From Vesta saturnalis (Eukaryota; Arthropoda; Insecta; Coleoptera; Lampyridae): a stretch of 64,000 nt of DNA. Made by a program: the position numbers and the translations under genes. A model generated the notes under the pieces. The model saw only the letters and a list, made by a program, of their open reading frames with translations, ran no database searches and had not been told where the DNA came from. Location of the stretch: positions 1,516,001-1,580,000 of the forward strand of contig JARFJB010000749.1 of NCBI GenBank assembly GCA_036346205.1. The letters run 5' to 3'. Shown in pieces: positions 46,274 through 56,251 of this stretch. Each line of letters begins with the position of its first letter. Position 1 is the first letter of the stretch.

Positions 46274-46919
46274 GCAGTTACAATGGCTGCGGCATTTGTT
46301 TTTCTCGATAAGGTAACTTAATCTGATTAAAGCACTCCAATTTTTGACATTTTCTCATATAAATCAAAATCGGGATGCGGTTTCACTAACACTTAGTTAT
46401 TTTAATGTTGGTTTAGAGTCTTTTAAGATAGTAGTACCTTTCCATTTAATTTTATTCCGCAAATCACAATAATGTGTAAACGCTACAGATAACGCCCTCT
46501 AGTTTATTTACTTTAAACTAAACAGTTTACCAAAAAATACTTTTTCAAATGAGGCCAAAAAATATTCAAACCGGTTAAACGGTTCAGGCGATATTAAAAT
46601 GCAAATATTTACAAATCCTTTGGCTCCCCCTCCCTTATTACGATATGTACGAAAAAATGTCCTAAATCAAAATGGCGCGGTATTACCCAAGCTGTCAAAT
46701 GATGTTTTGAAAGTTATAGCTCATCGTCTAACTTTCCAAGATAGCGTGAATTTTATGTTTCTTCATAGTAGTTACGCCCCCTAGTGGTCAAATTACTAAC
46801 TTCAAAATAATTTCCAGCTATTCCTCTTGCCCATTTTACTTATAAGGGTTTTTTCCCAAACCTCTAGACCCTACCATTGTCGAGATACAGCCGTTCCGTT
46901 CCATTATCCGGAGACCCAA
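46274..46919. repeat. Right terminal inverted repeat of element H
   Basis: Reverse complement of 44255-44933 with scattered differences. The last base before the TA run is A where the left end predicts G. Confidence 0.92.
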
Positions 46920-46943
46920 TATATATATATATATATATATATA
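46920..46943. repeat. (TA)n microsatellite, right flank of element H
   Basis: Short TA run between element H and a tRNA-like sequence. Confidence 0.9.
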
Positions 46944-47003
46944 GTTGGTTGGCGCGGTACTCTAGCAAAGTACAGGTCGTAAGTTCAAATCCTACTTGAG
47001 GTA
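46944..47003 (+). tRNA. Truncated tRNA-like sequence, anticodon AGC (SINE head or tRNA-Ala pseudogene)
   Basis: Starting directly at the TA run: GTTGGTTGGCGCG (D-loop part), anticodon stem GTACT/AGTAC (46957-46961 with 46969-46973) around CTAGCAA with AGC at 46964-46966, variable AGGTC, T-arm GTAAG/CCTAC with one mismatch around TTCAAAT, and a box B match GTTCAAATCC (46983-46992). The 3' acceptor strand TTGAGGT is present. The 5' acceptor strand and most of the D-arm are missing, replaced by (TA)n. It cannot fold into a full tRNA. The AT-rich stretch after it recurs at 22 kb, which favours a tRNA-derived SINE. Confidence 0.65.
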
Positions 47004-47021
47004 AACTGTTTATTTATCTAT

Positions 47022-47103
47022 TTAATAAAATTAATAATAATTTTTAATTACAAATTTACTTTTGAACTTATTCGTTCGTACTAACTTATAATAATGTATT
47101 AAG
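47022..47103. repeat. Dispersed repeat shared with 22068-22155
   Basis: Lies 20 bases after the tRNA-like head; possible SINE body. Confidence 0.6.
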
Positions 47104-47354
47104 TAAGTACTTTACACTTAAACATTAAATGATATACCTCAAACATCGAAGTTTATTGTAAATGCGAATTTATGGCATGGTTCGATTACTACTCGTAAGA
47201 AGAACCAAGAAGAAACTTACGTGAGCTACAAACAATAACATTAACATTTACATTGATAGTATAACTTGAGCTTAAGGTTTAACTTTAACATTATAATTCT
47301 TATTGAAAAACCAACTATTGTTAAAAATGAACAGAATACACTTTTTTCAAAACT
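47104..47354. other. No gene
   Basis: AT-rich sequence downstream of the next transposase, possibly its terminal region. Confidence 0.5.
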
Positions 47355-48166
47355 CTACTTTATAAGACCACCTTGCGCAAGGCAGTAACCCAATCTGTGA
47401 TAAAATTCAGTTCGGCTGTTTTCTAACATTTCTTGGGTGATGCTGTTTAAAGAGTCTGTAATTTTCTCACGAAGTTCGTCTAAATTGTTAGCACGTTCAT
47501 GCTTGTGCCCATAAATTTGCTGGGATACGTATCCCCAAACAAAAAAGGCGAGGATGTTTAATAGTACCTTTTCCACTAATAATATGGTTAGGGAACGTAG
47601 TTTCCAAAAACTGTTGAACTCTTATTGCAGTATGTGCAGGACAGCCATCTTCTTGATACCAAATGTCATCAAAATTTATATTGAGGCGTTGAACAGCTGG
47701 AACTATCTGGTTTCTCAACAGTTCTAAGTACTTGTCTGCATTGAAGTTTCCGTTGACAAAAAATGAACCAATTATGGAATTGCCTAAAATTCCTGTCCAC
47801 ACATTAACTTTTTGTGGGTATTGTGTCCGGTAAGGAATACTAATGTGTTTGTTTTCCCGAGAGTAACCAACAGCGACAGATGGATTGTAATGGCCATGTA
47901 AGCTAAAAGAACACTCGTCGGTAAACAAAATATTAGCATTAGCCCGATTCATCATATCTTCACAAAATTCCATACGCCTTTGATGATCTTCTGGAAAAAT
48001 TTGTTGTGTAGCTTGCAACTTATAGCGACGGTATTTATTCCTTTTCAAGATATTGCGAACTGTTCTTGGTTCAATATTCAAACCTGCCCATTATTTCTTG
48101 TGTAGTGCTTCCTGCATAATACCACTTAATAATCTGTATTTTTTCTTCAGTGGAATAAATGAGCAT
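47355..48166 (-). pseudogene. Mariner-type transposase G, third catalytic region deleted
   Basis: Starts MLIYSTEEKIQIIKWYYAGS at 48166, a typical N-terminal helix-turn-helix. After a frame change near 48080 come RTVRNILKRNKYRRYK, ILFTDECSFSLHG (first catalytic aspartate), YPQKVNVWTGILGNSIIGSF and WYQEDGCPAHTAIRVQQFL (second). After GKGTIK a deletion removes the box holding the third acidic residue (normally WPARSPDLxPLD) and shifts the frame to FFVWGYVSQQIYGHKH. It ends LGYCLAQGGLIK at 47355 instead of the usual GGHFEHLL. Terminal repeats were not identified; a (TA)n run lies 200 bases upstream of the start. Confidence 0.87.
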
Positions 48167-48369
48167 TGTGTCGTACTTGCAAAAACACTAATTTGCAATT
48201 CACGTTGACAGTAACAATTAAATGTGTCATTGATACTAGACTACTCAAAAGACGCATGTATGACATCAGCGCTTTTAGTTTGTTGTGTCTATCTCACTTA
48301 GCACGTGGACTGATTGTACTGTCTTTGTTTTACTTATTATAAGTCAGACCCGCGATATTTTTCCATAGA

Positions 48370-48430
<61 letters not shown>
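48370..48430. repeat. (TA)n microsatellite
   Basis: About 30 TA units between transposase G and the satellite array. Confidence 0.95.
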
Positions 48431-48433
<3 letters not shown>

Positions 48434-48670
48434 TAAAGTGAAGGGTGCATTTTTATTAGCACATAATCTCAATTCATTGGTAACATTCATTAACTAATGC
48501 CACGATTGTGTCTTTGACCGAAAAAAAAATTTTTTAACCCACAAATCCCTTGGCTAGATGACCAAATAAGGACATTTGTAGAGCTTTTTATAGTGTTTAT
48601 GTGCGGAAGGTAGTAGTGAAAATTTGTAACTACTTCTAATAAAGATAACATTCGAGCCACGATTTTATCT
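48431..48670. repeat. Satellite array, left part
   Basis: One and a half diverged copies of the unit seen at 49809-50440. Shared: GCCACGATTGTGTCTTTG, then ATAGTGTTTATGTG, GGTAGTAGTGA, TTTGTAACTACTTC, AAGATAAC and GCCACGATTTT. Cut at 48670 by LINE copy E. Confidence 0.8.
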
Positions 48671-49808
48671 CGGTGAAACAGTTGTAGTCGCTTTAGATAT
48701 CTCAAAGGCATTTGACCAAGTTTGGCATAAGTGTCGTAGTTTATGGCTTTTTTTCAAGAGAAGTTAGCATTAACGCGGGCGTACCACAGGGATCCGTTAT
48801 AGCGCCTACACTTTTTCTACTGTACATAAATGACCTTATTTCTTCAACAACTAACCCCATCCATTGCTTTACTGACGATAGCACTCTTCACTGTAGTTCA
48901 TCTCAGTCTACTCATAGTGATAATCCATCTTCTATGTCAAATAAAGAAATTAAAGCTGAAATGGAGAATTCAATCAACAAAGACATTCAACGTATTCTCG
49001 AATGGGGAAGCAATAATCTAGTTAAATTTAATGCTAACAAAACTCAGTGTTGCCTTATCTCCGCCAAAAAAGATCGATCATTTCCTGTTGTAAGTATGAA
49101 TGGCTCAGTTCTTAAGTTTTCAGACTCTATTAGTTTGTTGGGTATGACTGTATCTTCAAATCTCTCATGGGTTGACCATCTTCTGTCAGCTACCAAAACA
49201 GCTGCTCGTAAAATAGGCTTTTTGTACAGATCTAAGCAGTACTTTACCTCTCGACAACTCCTTCTGCTGTATAAGGCTCAAATTCGGGCTCATCTGGAAT
49301 ATAATTCTCACCTCTGGGTTGGTGCTCCCTAATACGCTTTCGATATCGTTGATCGTATTCAAAAGAGAGCGATTAGGCTTATAAATGACCAGTCCTTAAC
49401 TTCTCACATACAGTCCCTTGAGCATAGAAGGATGGTTTCAGTTCTTTCTTTGTATTATCGTTATTACAACGGCTATTGTGCTGCTGAATTATATTCTTTG
49501 ATACCATCTCGGGCTATCTTTGCGAGAAACACTCGCTTCGCTCATTCACATCATCAGTATGCAGTACAAATCTCCACTTGTCGTACCAAACGGACGCAAT
49601 CCACATTTTTCGACACGGTTTCTAAACTCTGGAATGGTCTCCCTAGTTCCTGCTTTCCTCACTTATGATATGAGAAAATTTAAGGTAGCTGTTCATAGGC
49701 ATCTATTGGCAATTCATTATCCCTCTATCCATCCTCCTAAGTGTTCCTGAGTGCTTTAGCACTATAGGCCTAATTTAGCCTGTTCAGGTCCACAATCATA
49801 AAAAAAAA
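48671..49808 (+). mobile_element. LINE copy E, 5'-truncated, inside the satellite
   Basis: Same family as LINE copy C (24205-26484) and very similar to it from GGTGAAACAGTTGTAGTCGC on. It starts within the RT domain at motif A. An internal 86-bp deletion relative to copy C (25321-25406 there) with TGT at both ends shifts the frame at 48730. It ends with the shared 3' tail and nine A (49800-49808). 5' truncation and a poly(A) tail are normal for target-primed reverse transcription. Confidence 0.92.
48740..49748 (+). pseudogene. LINE copy E reverse transcriptase C-terminal part
   Basis: Open for 206 residues at 48712-49332. GVPQGSVIAPTLFLLYINDL and the catalytic box read HCFTDDSTLHC, so FADD has become FTDD. 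LEWGSNNLVKFNANKTQCC and LLGMTVSSNLSWVDHL follow. A TAA stop after LWVGAP at 49330 and a frameshift near 49660 break the rest, which otherwise reads on to a terminal phrase like HYPSIHPPKCS at 49748. Without the first half of the RT and the endonuclease it cannot work. Confidence 0.88.
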
Positions 49809-50440
49809 GGAATATGGATTAATATTTTGCCATCTCATCCACACGGTGATCAAGTAAAAACTATATTATAGAGCGCTTTATTGAGTGTTAATGTGTGAAA
49901 GATGGCAGTGATACAAAGTTTGTAACTACTTCTAGAGTTAACGTAACTTTTCAGCCACAATTTTGTTTATGGACTGAAACTAATTATTTGGAATCGCATC
50001 CCTTAACGAGGGTAAACAAGTAATGACTATTTAATATAGCGTTTTATATAGTATTCATGAGTGAAAGAGGGTAGTGATACAAATTCATAACTTCTTCATT
50101 TAAGATAATGCTCCAGTCTCGATTTTGTTTCGGTAAAGAAATTAATCTCTTGTTTCATCTCATGCCTTAATTGGGTTGGTCAAATGACTATTTTATATAG
50201 TGTTTTGTAGAGAATTCGTAGTAGTGATATAAAGTTTGTAACTACTTTCTCAGTTAAGATAACTTTCTAGCCAGGATTTTGTCTTTGTCCCTAGCTATGG
50301 TGATCAAGTAAGAATATTTTATAAAGCGTTGTATAGTGTTTATGTGTGAAAGATGGTATGATACAAAGTTCGTAACTACTTCCTCAGACACGATTGTCTT
50401 TGTAAATTTATTGCTAGAATTCGTTGTCAAGTTCACATGG
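49809..50440. repeat. Satellite array, right part, unit about 125-170 bp
   Basis: Four diverged units start near 49861, 50029, 50188 and 50313 with CTATNTTATATAGNGNTTT. Each has GTGNGAAAGANGGTAGTGATA, ACAAAGTTTGTAACTACTTC, AGATAAC and CCAGGATTTTGTCTTTG in order. Non-coding; the short minus-strand frame inside is incidental. Confidence 0.85.
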
Positions 50441-52313
50441 ACAACAATGTGATGATTTTGCATGACCCATTATATGATTAAGAAGTTTGTTTTTAATTTA
50501 AGAATTTTAAATTAAAATTTCAATACTCCATCTGTGTAATAATTGAAAAATCGTTATATAGGATTTGCTTTAAATTGAACTGGTCTGAAGTAATTTTTCT
50601 TCAAAATGATAGTTTTTGGTGAAAAGCTTTTAGTTCGCTTTTGTAACGTAGGTACAATAAAATTGTTTCCAAACTCTATTTACCTACTTAACACTGATTT
50701 ATGAAACTGGGTCGTTATTACGGTGGAAACTTATTGGTGAACTGTTTCTTTTTGGTTAGAGAATTAAAAATAGAAAATTATGAATAATTCGATGTGAGAA
50801 TACATGTTCCGCTAGAACAGTAGTTAAACATCAATTAATTAGGAATTTATGTGCGAAAAATTAGTGTAATAAAGAAGGTTTGTATGTTAGAATAAAGTAC
50901 TTTCTCCAAATTAAAGTGTTGCCTTCATTGCAGAGTAAAAATCCAACGTAGGATATGAATACAACATACCTCATTACAACGTCACGATTCAGTGCGAATG
51001 AATTGTAATCTACCAAGAAAATCGTAACATTTATAAAATTACCAAACCGGGAGTACACGTATTGATAAAGCAATGACGTCACAAAAGATGAGACGCAAAC
51101 TCTCTTCTATATTATCAAATTCTCGATTCTATTCTAGGTCCGTTCGGGTGTGGAGGTTTATAAGGATTATAAGGTCAGGGTTTCAAGTTTGTAATTTGAC
51201 TATCCTATAATTTAGGTACTCCAGAAAAGTGACATTCTAACCACAAACACAAGCTTTTTACGCTAACTTTATTATTTTGCTTTAATTTAATGTTCTCAAA
51301 GTAAACACGGCTTACTTTATTATTAAGGATTTAATTTCGTGCAATTTTCTGGTCGCCTTTGTACTAAATTAATTAGTTGAGTTACCGAACCGGCAACGCA
51401 GCTATCTCTGAAAATTGCTCTAGATTAAATTTTTGGACATATGATTATACATACAGGTATACTCTAGTTGAAGCATTTAATTAACTTTATCAAAATAACA
51501 ATGTTTTACAACAAACATGTAGATGACGTACTGTGTTAAAATACCTTTTTCATCTTCCCGCATCTGCTCGAAAGGAAACTTTCTAAAAAGATTTTGCGTT
51601 TACCATTGATTTTATCAGTTAATACCGTATTTATGAATTTTAGCAATCTAAAAGTGATGGAATTTTTGTTAATTAAGTTTTGATTAAATCGCCAATTATA
51701 AATTTAATTAAAGGGAGCAGATATTTTGTCACATGTAGCGATTTTGTACCTAAGTTCTAATTGAGTTATTAAACTTCAATATTAAATGACATGCAATTTA
51801 AATATTCTAACAGAGATACTGGATGTGTATTTTAAATTTTTTTCAGATATGCTAGTATTTCGAAAAGTATTGTAAAAACGAAAAAGATTGGTTACATATT
51901 TTAGTGGGAAAAAGGTTTTCATTTTATGGTGCTGAACGCATTATAAAGCACTCTGTAATCTGTATAGGGAACATTTAGTTTAAAAGGAAATAAACACTTT
52001 ACACCTACTACATTCGGCGAACTCCGGTCTTGCTTTCGATTTTGTTAGAAAAGCGGTTGGTCTCAGTATGTTAACGACTAAAACTATATTTAAGGGTTTA
52101 ATGGGGTCAGGTCTCGCGTTTAAGAACTAAGTGACCTTGTTTAATTTTCAACTACCAGAAAAAAGATTATAGTTCAAGAGGCTGAAATATATGGTCAAAG
52201 AATTGTCATTTCGAAAAAAAGTGTTTTGTCAACCCGAGCAAGATATCATTGATCGGTCCAAGCCAATCCTGCCATATAATGTGTTGTCCAGATATATGTT
52301 ACGGGGTTTAGGT
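50441..52313. other. No gene recognised
   Basis: About 1.9 kb of AT-rich sequence. No transposase, RT or repeat that I can relate to other parts of the window. Short frames (50861-51082, 52191-52400) have no signature, and the second overlaps the edge of an LTR. Confidence 0.5.
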
Positions 52314-53328
52314 TGTAGCGTCCCCCAGGTACCCTATCTTGAAAAGCGTAATTTGATCTTATTTGCAATAATGCAAATTCAAGAACCAAACAATCGCTAA
52401 GTGATTTATTTTAACTTGGCTGACAATAATGTTACTATTACTCACATTAATTACCTGCCTTACTTTGATTTTCCGGGCAATAATTAAAACATTGGAATTT
52501 ATTTACAAGTCGGATATTTAATTACTCGCAAACCTCAAATCTGATCAAACGAAGTGGCCGTCTAGTGATAGATACGTTGTACTATCTAAGTTAGATAGGC
52601 TGGATGAGGTACGCGTTGCATCATGAGGGGAAGGTAAAAAAAAAATGAAACTACTCAAATTAAAATCAACGACCGTTGTGCAGTGGTGGTTCAACCCGTT
52701 AATATACTATTGTGGGAAAGAACCACCAATAAAACCCACTTTATTCATAAATAAGTAATTGCACAAGTACATTAATAAATCCAATAACACAAAAAAAAAA
52801 CAATGAAAGGGTTAAATATGTAACAAAATACCATTAAATCAGGTTAAAGTGCGTAGAAAATTATAACATTAAGAGAAAATGAATAAAAAGCAGTTTAGTC
52901 ACACAGATACACAATAATAAAAAAACACATGTAGTCACACTCACAATGGGGTCATAAATAATCAAATAAAAAATTATAATATAAATCGTAACACTAAACA
53001 TGTGACCCTTTAAAAACCAATTATGCCGGTCTTTAAGTAAATAAGCACATAAAATAATAAAGCAAATTATGGTACATATAAAATACAACAACAGTAAAAT
53101 TGCACAGGTAATAAGGTAAAGGCGAGGACAAAAGAAAACAGACAAGGAATTTACAAGTACCCAATTGTTTAAGTGGCAGCTAAAGCACAAAATACATAAG
53201 TCGCATTGTAATAAAGCACATACAAAAAAAAATCAGCTCGCAGGCAAATAATTCTCCTTCAACAAACTGATAAAAAAACTCATTAAAACAAAGTCTTACA
53301 AGGGTAAGTTATAAATAGATCACTAACA
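52314..53328 (-). repeat. LTR (3' LTR of the minus-strand element)
   Basis: 1015 bp. Contains about 70 bp (CACATGTAGTCACACTCAC and following) absent from the other LTR, and some sequence near 52340-52360 also missing there. Confidence 0.88.
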
Positions 53329-54251
53329 TCGGTTTCTTTGTTTCAATACCCGATAACCGTTCTAAAAAGAAAAGAACTCCATTCAAGCTCCGGTCTGAAC
53401 AGACTCCCCATAATGATTGGGTGGCAATGGGATATTGACGCATTATTTCGTACAAAATAACTCCCTCAGAGATGGGATGATCAAAAAGGCGAAAGTCATT
53501 AATTAGTTTCAGAAAATATTCGGCTAGAGACAACTCTCCTTCTGGGTGATAACGCATGTTATAGAGTTTATTGCGTTCAATGACCTGTTTCTCTGGTGAC
53601 CAAAAATACGCCAAAAAGCTTCTCTTAAACGAACCGGAATCTCGCCAATCGGCCTCATTTATCAACTCCCAACTTTGAGCACCGCTCTCAAGTAATCCTC
53701 ACCGCACGAGTGGTACGATTCCGCAAACTGTTAAAATTTACGTAACAAAACAACAGGGTGCCACCAATGGTTACCGCGAAAAATGTTTTGTTATATAGCG
53801 CCAACAGAACATTGCGACATTCAGTACCTGAAAAGCTAACATCAGCGTTTTGAGAAGATCGTTCATAATCAGCGAGTGTGTTACCATCTCCGTTCACTTC
53901 ACGCGGGGTAGAGGTAATAAATCGTACAGAATTACTATTTCTAGCACTAAGTGACTGACCTTCACAAAAATCCGATGCAGATGCTTTGCCCGCAGATAGA
54001 TCTGAACCCTTTGCACCATTTGGACCTCCGTTTCCGGGTGTAGTGACCTTTTCGATGGTCCTCTGCATCACCGCGCTTTGTTCGAGGAGAGCTTCCAGCA
54101 ATCTTCCTTGATTCCGTACGATCTCCTTTAGATCTTGTAGCTCGGCGTCCTTGGGGCTACCATCTGCAGATCCCATTATCGGGTTATGTCCATTATCGAC
54201 ACCTTGGTGACTACCGTACATATCTACTTCAAGAACTTCCGATTGGTCCAT
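53309..54251 (-). pseudogene. LTR-element gag, frameshifted
   Basis: Starts MDQSEVLEVDMYGSHQGVDN at 54251. The N-terminal region has a predicted helical segment (AELQDLKEIVRNQGRLLEAL) and a Ser/Gly-rich linker. The frame leaves the gag phase at about 53830, where the residues become hydrophobic and unrelated. It resumes at 53665 with a capsid-like domain: INEADWRDSGSFKRSFLAYF, WSPEKQVIERNKLYNMRYHP, LSLAEYFLKLINDFRLFDHP and IMRQYP. This fits retrotransposon gag (gypsy type is my best guess), which forms the particle shell. No zinc knuckle is seen; the end runs 20 bases into the LTR. Confidence 0.75.
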
Positions 54252-54310
54252 CGTCCGACAGGTATTACTGCTTCATTAAAATAGTACAATAGCAAATTTT
54301 AGCAAATGAG

Positions 54311-54312
<2 letters not shown>

Positions 54313-54352
<40 letters not shown>
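54313..54352. repeat. (TA)n microsatellite
   Basis: About 20 TA units, 60 bases upstream of the gag start on the minus strand. Confidence 0.95.
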
Positions 54353-54354
<2 letters not shown>

Positions 54355-54691
54355 CTCGTGATAATCAGTAAAATTTTACACTTAATGTCATTAGCATTGC
54401 AAGAAACAAAAAGAAACTTTTAGGCTTCTATTAAAATCCCAACTACTGAGAATTTATTGCAAAGTGACAACCTTTACAATTCACTAAAAATCAGAAATGT
54501 CAGTTGTATGACTAACAACCCACTATTTTCATGGAGGCAATTGGCTTAAACAAAACAATGCAAAAAAAATTTTTAAAAATTTGTATTATCTAAATGGAAA
54601 AACATAACTGTCTGCAAGTACAGGTAATAGGCATAACACCACGTCTTAGCGATCTGTACCTACAATTAGCAAACATCGTTAGCATTTAATT

Positions 54692-54693
<2 letters not shown>
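54353..54693. other. No gene
   Basis: AT-rich spacer between two TA runs, inside the LTR element. Confidence 0.6.

Positions 54694-54723
<30 letters not shown>
54694..54723. repeat. (TA)n microsatellite
   Basis: TA run directly before the palindromic element; a shorter run follows the element at 55620-55629. Confidence 0.9.
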
Positions 54724-54726
<3 letters not shown>

Positions 54727-55620
54727 TGGTCGTAAAGGAAGGAATAAATTCAATATCTCGTAAAGCACAATTTTTTCAAAAAAATCGCTCGGACCCGTCG
54801 ATTTTATATTTTTAGATATTTTACGAAAAAATTTTATACAGGGTGTCTCAAAAGATTTGCTAAAAAATTTTTTTCAAATTGCAACCCAATATGTTTATTG
54901 CATTTTTGGATTACCCTTACAATTCTAAACATTTGTCATGTAGCATGTGCTATACCTAAGTCCAAGCGTTTTGGAGTTATTCGCATTCAAAGTTTAAAAA
55001 TTGAGAAAAGATCATGAAGAAAACGAAAAATAAAATAATTTTTATAACGTTTTATTATATCGAAAACAAAGATTCGTAAACTTAAAAATAATTTTATTTC
55101 AGCAAATGTTCGAAATGTCCTCCGTTAGTCAACTGACAATAGCCTAATCGATCTACAAATTCCTGCTGCACATTTCGAACCATTTCGCGCGTTAGTTAAC
55201 TAACGGAGGACATTTCGAACATTTGCTGAAATAAAATTATTTTTAAGTTTACGAATCTTTATTTTCGATATAATAAAACGTTATAAAAATTATTTTATTT
55301 TTCGTTTTCTTCATGACCTTTTTTCAATTTTTAAACTTTGAATGCGAATAACTCCAAAACGCTAGGACTTAGGTATAGCATATGCTACATGGCAAATGTT
55401 TAGAATTGTAAGGGCAATCCAAAAATGCAATAAAAAAATTGGGTTGCAATTTGAAAAAAAAAATTTTTTTAGCAAATCATTTTTGAGACACCCTGTATAA
55501 AATTTTTTTTTCGTAAAATATGCCCCGAAAAAATATAAAATCCACGGGTCCGAGCGATTTTTGAAAAAAATTGTGCTTTACGAGATATTGAATTTATTCC
55601 TTCCTTTACGACCACCCGGT
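54724..55620. mobile_element. 897-bp palindromic (foldback) element with captured transposase end
   Basis: The left arm (54724-55137) and right arm (55191-55620) are near-perfect reverse complements around a 53-bp spacer. Outer ends: ACTGGTCGTAAAGGAAGG and CCTTCCTTTACGACCACCC, abutting TA on both sides. About 115 bp in from each end is a nested mariner-type terminus (TACAGGGTGTCTCAAAAG at 54838; inverse near 55490). The centre encodes the last residues of a mariner-type transposase on the minus strand. It looks like one end of a mariner-type element that was duplicated head to head. Confidence 0.92.
55094..55194 (-). pseudogene. Mariner-type transposase C-terminus in the palindrome centre
   Basis: Minus strand from about 55190: REMVRNVQQEFVDRLGYC, then QLTNGGHFEHLLK and a stop at 55094. 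GGHFEHLL is the usual C-terminal end of this transposase group (compare GQHFEHLL at 14727 and GTHFEHL near 45127). The last 10 or so codons occur a second time, inverted, in the right arm. It is only the tail of the gene and has no catalytic residues. Confidence 0.87.
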
Positions 55621-56251
55621 ATATATATAAGTATATATCAACGATTACATTCTTTCGTGTTCCTTGACATCTCACAGGCGGCAGTTATGCGCTTGTGCCT
55701 ATGAAGCCTTAGGCGGTGCACCATAAATAAACATTCACCCGTAACACTTGTCAACAAACAAGCCTGGAAAAGTAATAATATTGTAGTGTAATACGCTAAA
55801 ATCTAAATACTAACTCCTGTTAGATAATACAACTGTCCTTAATCAAATATTGTTATTTAATAAATCAAGAAGTCAACGCCTTACAGAATAATTGCAATTT
55901 GTAATTAATAAAATTTCTTAATCAGTGGAAAAATCTGTGCACAATTATTACATCAAAATCTTTCTTTATATGTTTTTATTTGACTTATAAGGAAATTGTA
56001 TCGCCCTCTATCCTTCATAACAGGCATTAATAACCCTTCACCCGTACAATACATATTTTTCAACAAAAAAATTAATGGTTCAAAGCTTAAAAAAAACTTA
56101 ATTGATTTGTCCAAATTTAAACAATTTTACCTCTTCTTTTTATACAATTTTTTTTCTTTTAATTAAAAATGCAAAAGTTACTGTAATAAACCGGACAAAC
56201 GTAAATACGCCTCTAATGCAACACTAGCCCATCCTGGTCATCGCACCACTC
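55621..56251. other. No gene; leader of the LTR element
   Basis: Lies between the palindrome and the 5' LTR, so it is the untranslated leader of the minus-strand LTR element. No reading frame of note. Confidence 0.55.

Larger units (their letters stand above)
44255..46919 (-). mobile_element. Mariner-type element H with about 650-bp terminal repeats
   Basis: The left end CTGGGTCTCCGGATAAGGGT (44255) and right end CCATTATCCGGAGACCCA (to 46919) are inverted and both abut TA runs. The terminal repeats match along 44255-44933 and 46274-46919, interrupted only by substitutions and small indels. They leave 1340 bp in the middle, nearly all transposase (minus strand). Total 2665 bp. Mariner and Tc1 elements usually have repeats of tens to a few hundred bases, so these are very long. 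The best preserved DNA transposon in the window. Confidence 0.94.

Noticed and set aside
46944..47003. Functional tRNA-Ala(AGC)
   Set aside because: The 5' acceptor strand and most of the D-arm are replaced by a TA run, so it cannot form a tRNA. Kept only as a tRNA-like relic.
52191..52400. 69-codon plus-strand frame left of the LTR element
   Set aside because: It runs across the edge of the LTR at 52314 and has no recognisable similarity.
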